Position numbers and translations under genes: made by a program
Shown here: positions 14,310-16,286 of the stretch, in pieces
How positions within the stretch are numbered: the stretch's first letter is position 1
Layout of the letters: each line of letters starts with the position of its first letter
Assembly (NCBI GenBank): GCA_002329645.1
Contig: DCTS01000002.1
Location: forward strand, 916-17,201
DNA from: Lachnoclostridium sp. UBA1434
GTDB lineage: Bacteria > Bacillota > Clostridia > Lachnospirales > Lachnospiraceae
Reading direction: 5' to 3'
DNA length: 16,286 nucleotides
Notes under the pieces: generated by a model
The model's input: the letters and a program-made list of their open reading frames with translations, nothing else
Databases searched by the model: none
What the model was told of the DNA's origin: nothing

Positions 14310-16286
14310 CTATACTAATGAATTGACGTCAAGAATCAGCGCCACCTCGCCGTTTCCCAGTATGGTCGCCCCGCTGACTATTTTATGGTATTTGATGTAT
14401 TTGCCGATAGATTTAATGACTATCTCCTGCTGCCCGAACAGCTCGTCAATTATCAGTCCTGCAAGCTTTTCGCCTTTTTTTACTATAACGGCGGTAATCA
14501 TTTCGGACGAATTATCCCCCCTGGGGCAGTCAAGCAGATTTCCCAGTCTGATTATAGGGATTACGGTGCCTCTTAAATTAATTACTTCCCTGTCCTGGAC
14601 ATTCTTAATCTCTTTTTTCTTTAAGCTTTCAATCGTCTGGATATTGCCCAAAGGAAGCGCATACTTTTCTCCTCCGAGTCCGATCATAAGTGTCTGGATT
14701 ATCGCGAGGGTAAGCGGAAGCCTGATTATGAAGTTGGAGCCCTGCCCAAGGATGGTCTTGGCCTCCAGTTCTCCGCCCAGAGCCTCAATCTTCGTCTTGA
14801 CGACATCCAGTCCGACTCCCCTTCCGGATACATCCGAGACCTTTTCCGAGGTGGAGAAGCCGGGTTGGAACAGAATGTCCAGAATATCCTTATCCGACAT
14901 CCTTTTTATCTGTTCTTCTGTAAGAAAACCCTTCTCCACAGCCTTCTTCCTGATCTTGTCCGGATTTATTCCCGCTCCGTCGTCCCTTACCTCAATTACT
15001 ACGTTATTGCCGTCCTGGTATGCATCCAGGAATATAGAGCCCTTTACATCCTTGCCTGCCCTTACACGCTCATCCCGGCTCTCAAGTCCATGGTCGGCTG
15101 CATTTCTTAACAGGTGCATAAGGGGCTCGCCTATCTCATCTATAACGGTACGGTCAAGCTCTGTATCTTCACCAGTTATGTATAATTCCATCTCCTTATT
15201 AAGCTCCTTGCTGAGATCCCTTATCATTCTGGGGAAGCGGTTAAGTACGCTCTCTATAGGAACCATTCTGACCTTCATAACCGATTCATGCAAATTGGTG
15301 GTTACTCGCTCCAGGTATTCCATTTGCTCCGTAAAGATGTTGTCAAGCTGGATTTCAGAACTGCTGCTGATTGAAACCAGACTGTTTTTTGCAATGATCA
15401 GCTCGCTGACAAGATTCATTAAAACATCCAGCTTATCAATATCGACTCTTACGGAGCGGTTGGATATAGGCTTAATGGATTGCTTTGGTGCAGGAGCGCT
15501 GCCTGCCTTTAAGGAATCCGTATCATTAACTGTCTTTGGCTTATGCTGGGCAGCCTCATCCTCTTTTATAGCATTCCTATAGTACTCATACTCCTCATCC
15601 GAAAGCCTTATATAGTCAGCATAAACCTCCTTGACCTCGGATACATTCATTACTGCGTCAGTAAGCTTATCAGGGGCATCCTTTGTTATTACGAATGCCG
15701 AATAATGTAAATCATATTTTTCATCCTCAAGGTCCTGGGCGCTTGGATAAAGCTTTATTATTTCACCGTGTTCCTCAATGGTGCGGTTAATCATGAAGGC
15801 TCTTGCTCCCTTTAATACACAGTATTCCTGTATATAAACGGTAAGTCCCACCACATTGAGGTCTATCATATCGGCTTTTGCAACAGCCTTCTTTTCATGC
15901 TCCTCAAGCTTTACACCCTTAAACAGCATCTTGCCATACTCCGAAGGTTCAACAGCTGCTGCAGGTATAACCTCCTGAGACGGCTTTTCTGTCTGCAGAC
16001 CCTTATCCTGAATATTCTTTAGGGATGCCAGGATATCCTCATATTCCTCGGTTCCCTCGTCAGCGCTTTCCTGAATATGGCTTAAGTAAGACTCAAGGGC
16101 ATCGATTCCCTTAAATAATATATCCACCAATTCTGAGGTAGCTTTCATCTTCCCGTTTCGGATCTCTGAGAATACGCTTTCCATCTCATGAGTAAGCCGC
16201 TGCATTCTTTTAAATCCCATGGTCCCAGCCATTCCCTTAAGAGAATGTGCCGCACGGAAAATCTCATTAATTGTATCCTCATTCTC
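14310..16286 (-). CDS. cheA: CheA, chemotaxis histidine kinase (5' end outside window)
   Basis: The frame stays open to the window edge, leaving 658 residues; only the first few dozen are missing. The P1 phosphotransfer domain keeps its phospho-histidine (H14 of the fragment, FRAAHSLKGMAGTMGF). P2, which binds CheY/CheB, is about 125-235. A linker leads to P3 dimerisation (from RVDIDKLDVLMNLVSELI, about 280). The P4 kinase domain has the N-box HLLRNAADHGLE, G1 DDGAGI and G2 SGRGVGLDVVK. P5, CheW-like, ends at GNGEVALILDVNSLV. It acts in the receptor array with CheW, phosphorylating CheY. The gene leads directly into cheW, and cheB or other fla genes would be expected upstream. A start at 16232 would be wrong, as it would lose the histidine. 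Confidence 0.97.
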   Translation of the reverse strand, partial: ENEDTINEIFRAAHSLKGMAGTMGFKRMQRLTHEMESVFSEIRNGKMKATSELVDILFKGIDALESYLSHIQESADEGTEEYEDILASLKNIQDKGLQTEKPSQEVIPAAAVEPSEYGKMLFKGVKLEEHEKKAVAKADMIDLNVVGLTVYIQEYCVLKGARAFMINRTIEEHGEIIKLYPSAQDLEDEKYDLHYSAFVITKDAPDKLTDAVMNVSEVKEVYADYIRLSDEEYEYYRNAIKEDEAAQHKPKTVNDTDSLKAGSAPAPKQSIKPISNRSVRVDIDKLDVLMNLVSELIIAKNSLVSISSSSEIQLDNIFTEQMEYLERVTTNLHESVMKVRMVPIESVLNRFPRMIRDLSKELNKEMELYITGEDTELDRTVIDEIGEPLMHLLRNAADHGLESRDERVRAGKDVKGSIFLDAYQDGNNVVIEVRDDGAGINPDKIRKKAVEKGFLTEEQIKRMSDKDILDILFQPGFSTSEKVSDVSGRGVGLDVVKTKIEALGGELEAKTILGQGSNFIIRLPLTLAIIQTLMIGLGGEKYALPLGNIQTIESLKKKEIKNVQDREVINLRGTVIPIIRLGNLLDCPRGDNSSEMITAVIVKKGEKLAGLIIDELFGQQEIVIKSIGKYIKYHKIVSGATILGNGEVALILDVNSLV

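Noticed and set aside
14296..15582. Long plus-strand open frame (428 codons) across cheA
   Set aside because: It is antisense to the clearly conserved cheA frame, its product is Ser/Leu/Ile-rich low-quality sequence, and it has no ribosome binding site.

Overview
The window looks like a piece of a Gram-positive, low-to-mid-GC Clostridia chromosome, most likely a motile Lachnospiraceae-type bacterium. This rests on gene order (cheA-cheW-cheC-cheD-[small membrane protein]-sigD-fapA-[two conserved unknowns]-[YceG/MltG-like]-rpsB-tsf), strong purine-rich ribosome binding sites, and the presence of CheC plus CheD and a SigD-type sigma factor. The species assignment is inference. Almost every gene is on the minus strand; the one exception is a broken recombinase gene.

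Region 1 (1-3830): a potassium-responsive kdp locus. Read on the minus strand it runs kdpD (sensor kinase), kdpE (response regulator, overlapping kdpD by 8 bp), a strong Rho-independent terminator, a new leader with a KdpE-box-like sequence, a 32-residue membrane miniprotein, and the start of kdpF at the window edge. kdpABC presumably follow outside the window. This block is visibly more GC-rich than the flagellar block. Region 2 (3838-5500): a large serine recombinase gene of the TnpX/TndX type on the plus strand. It has lost its N-terminus, including the catalytic serine, so it is a relic of a mobile element. Two inverted repeats lie between it and tsf.

Region 3 (5504-7360): the rpsB-tsf translation operon with a near-consensus promoter. 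Region 4 (7390-8690): an unusual repeat-rich island. It holds a membrane-anchored protein with a short YceG/MltG-like C-terminal domain and a 12-residue repeat linker. Degenerate 20-bp tandem repeats lie on one side of the gene, and a 19-unit array of 17-bp repeats lies on the other.

Region 5 (8778-16286): the distal end of a long flagellar/chemotaxis operon. It encodes CheA (its 5' end is cut by the window edge), CheW, CheC, CheD, a small two-helix membrane protein, SigD/FliA, FapA, a 104-residue charged protein and a DUF6115-like protein. CheA with CheW forms the receptor-coupled kinase; CheC dephosphorylates CheY-P and partners with CheD, the receptor glutamine deamidase; SigD drives late flagellar genes.

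The most unusual items are the triple-repeat island around the YceG-like gene, the kdp miniprotein and two-transcript kdp layout, and the decapitated recombinase at the boundary between the kdp block and the core genome. I saw no CRISPR array, tRNA, rRNA or obviously new defence system.
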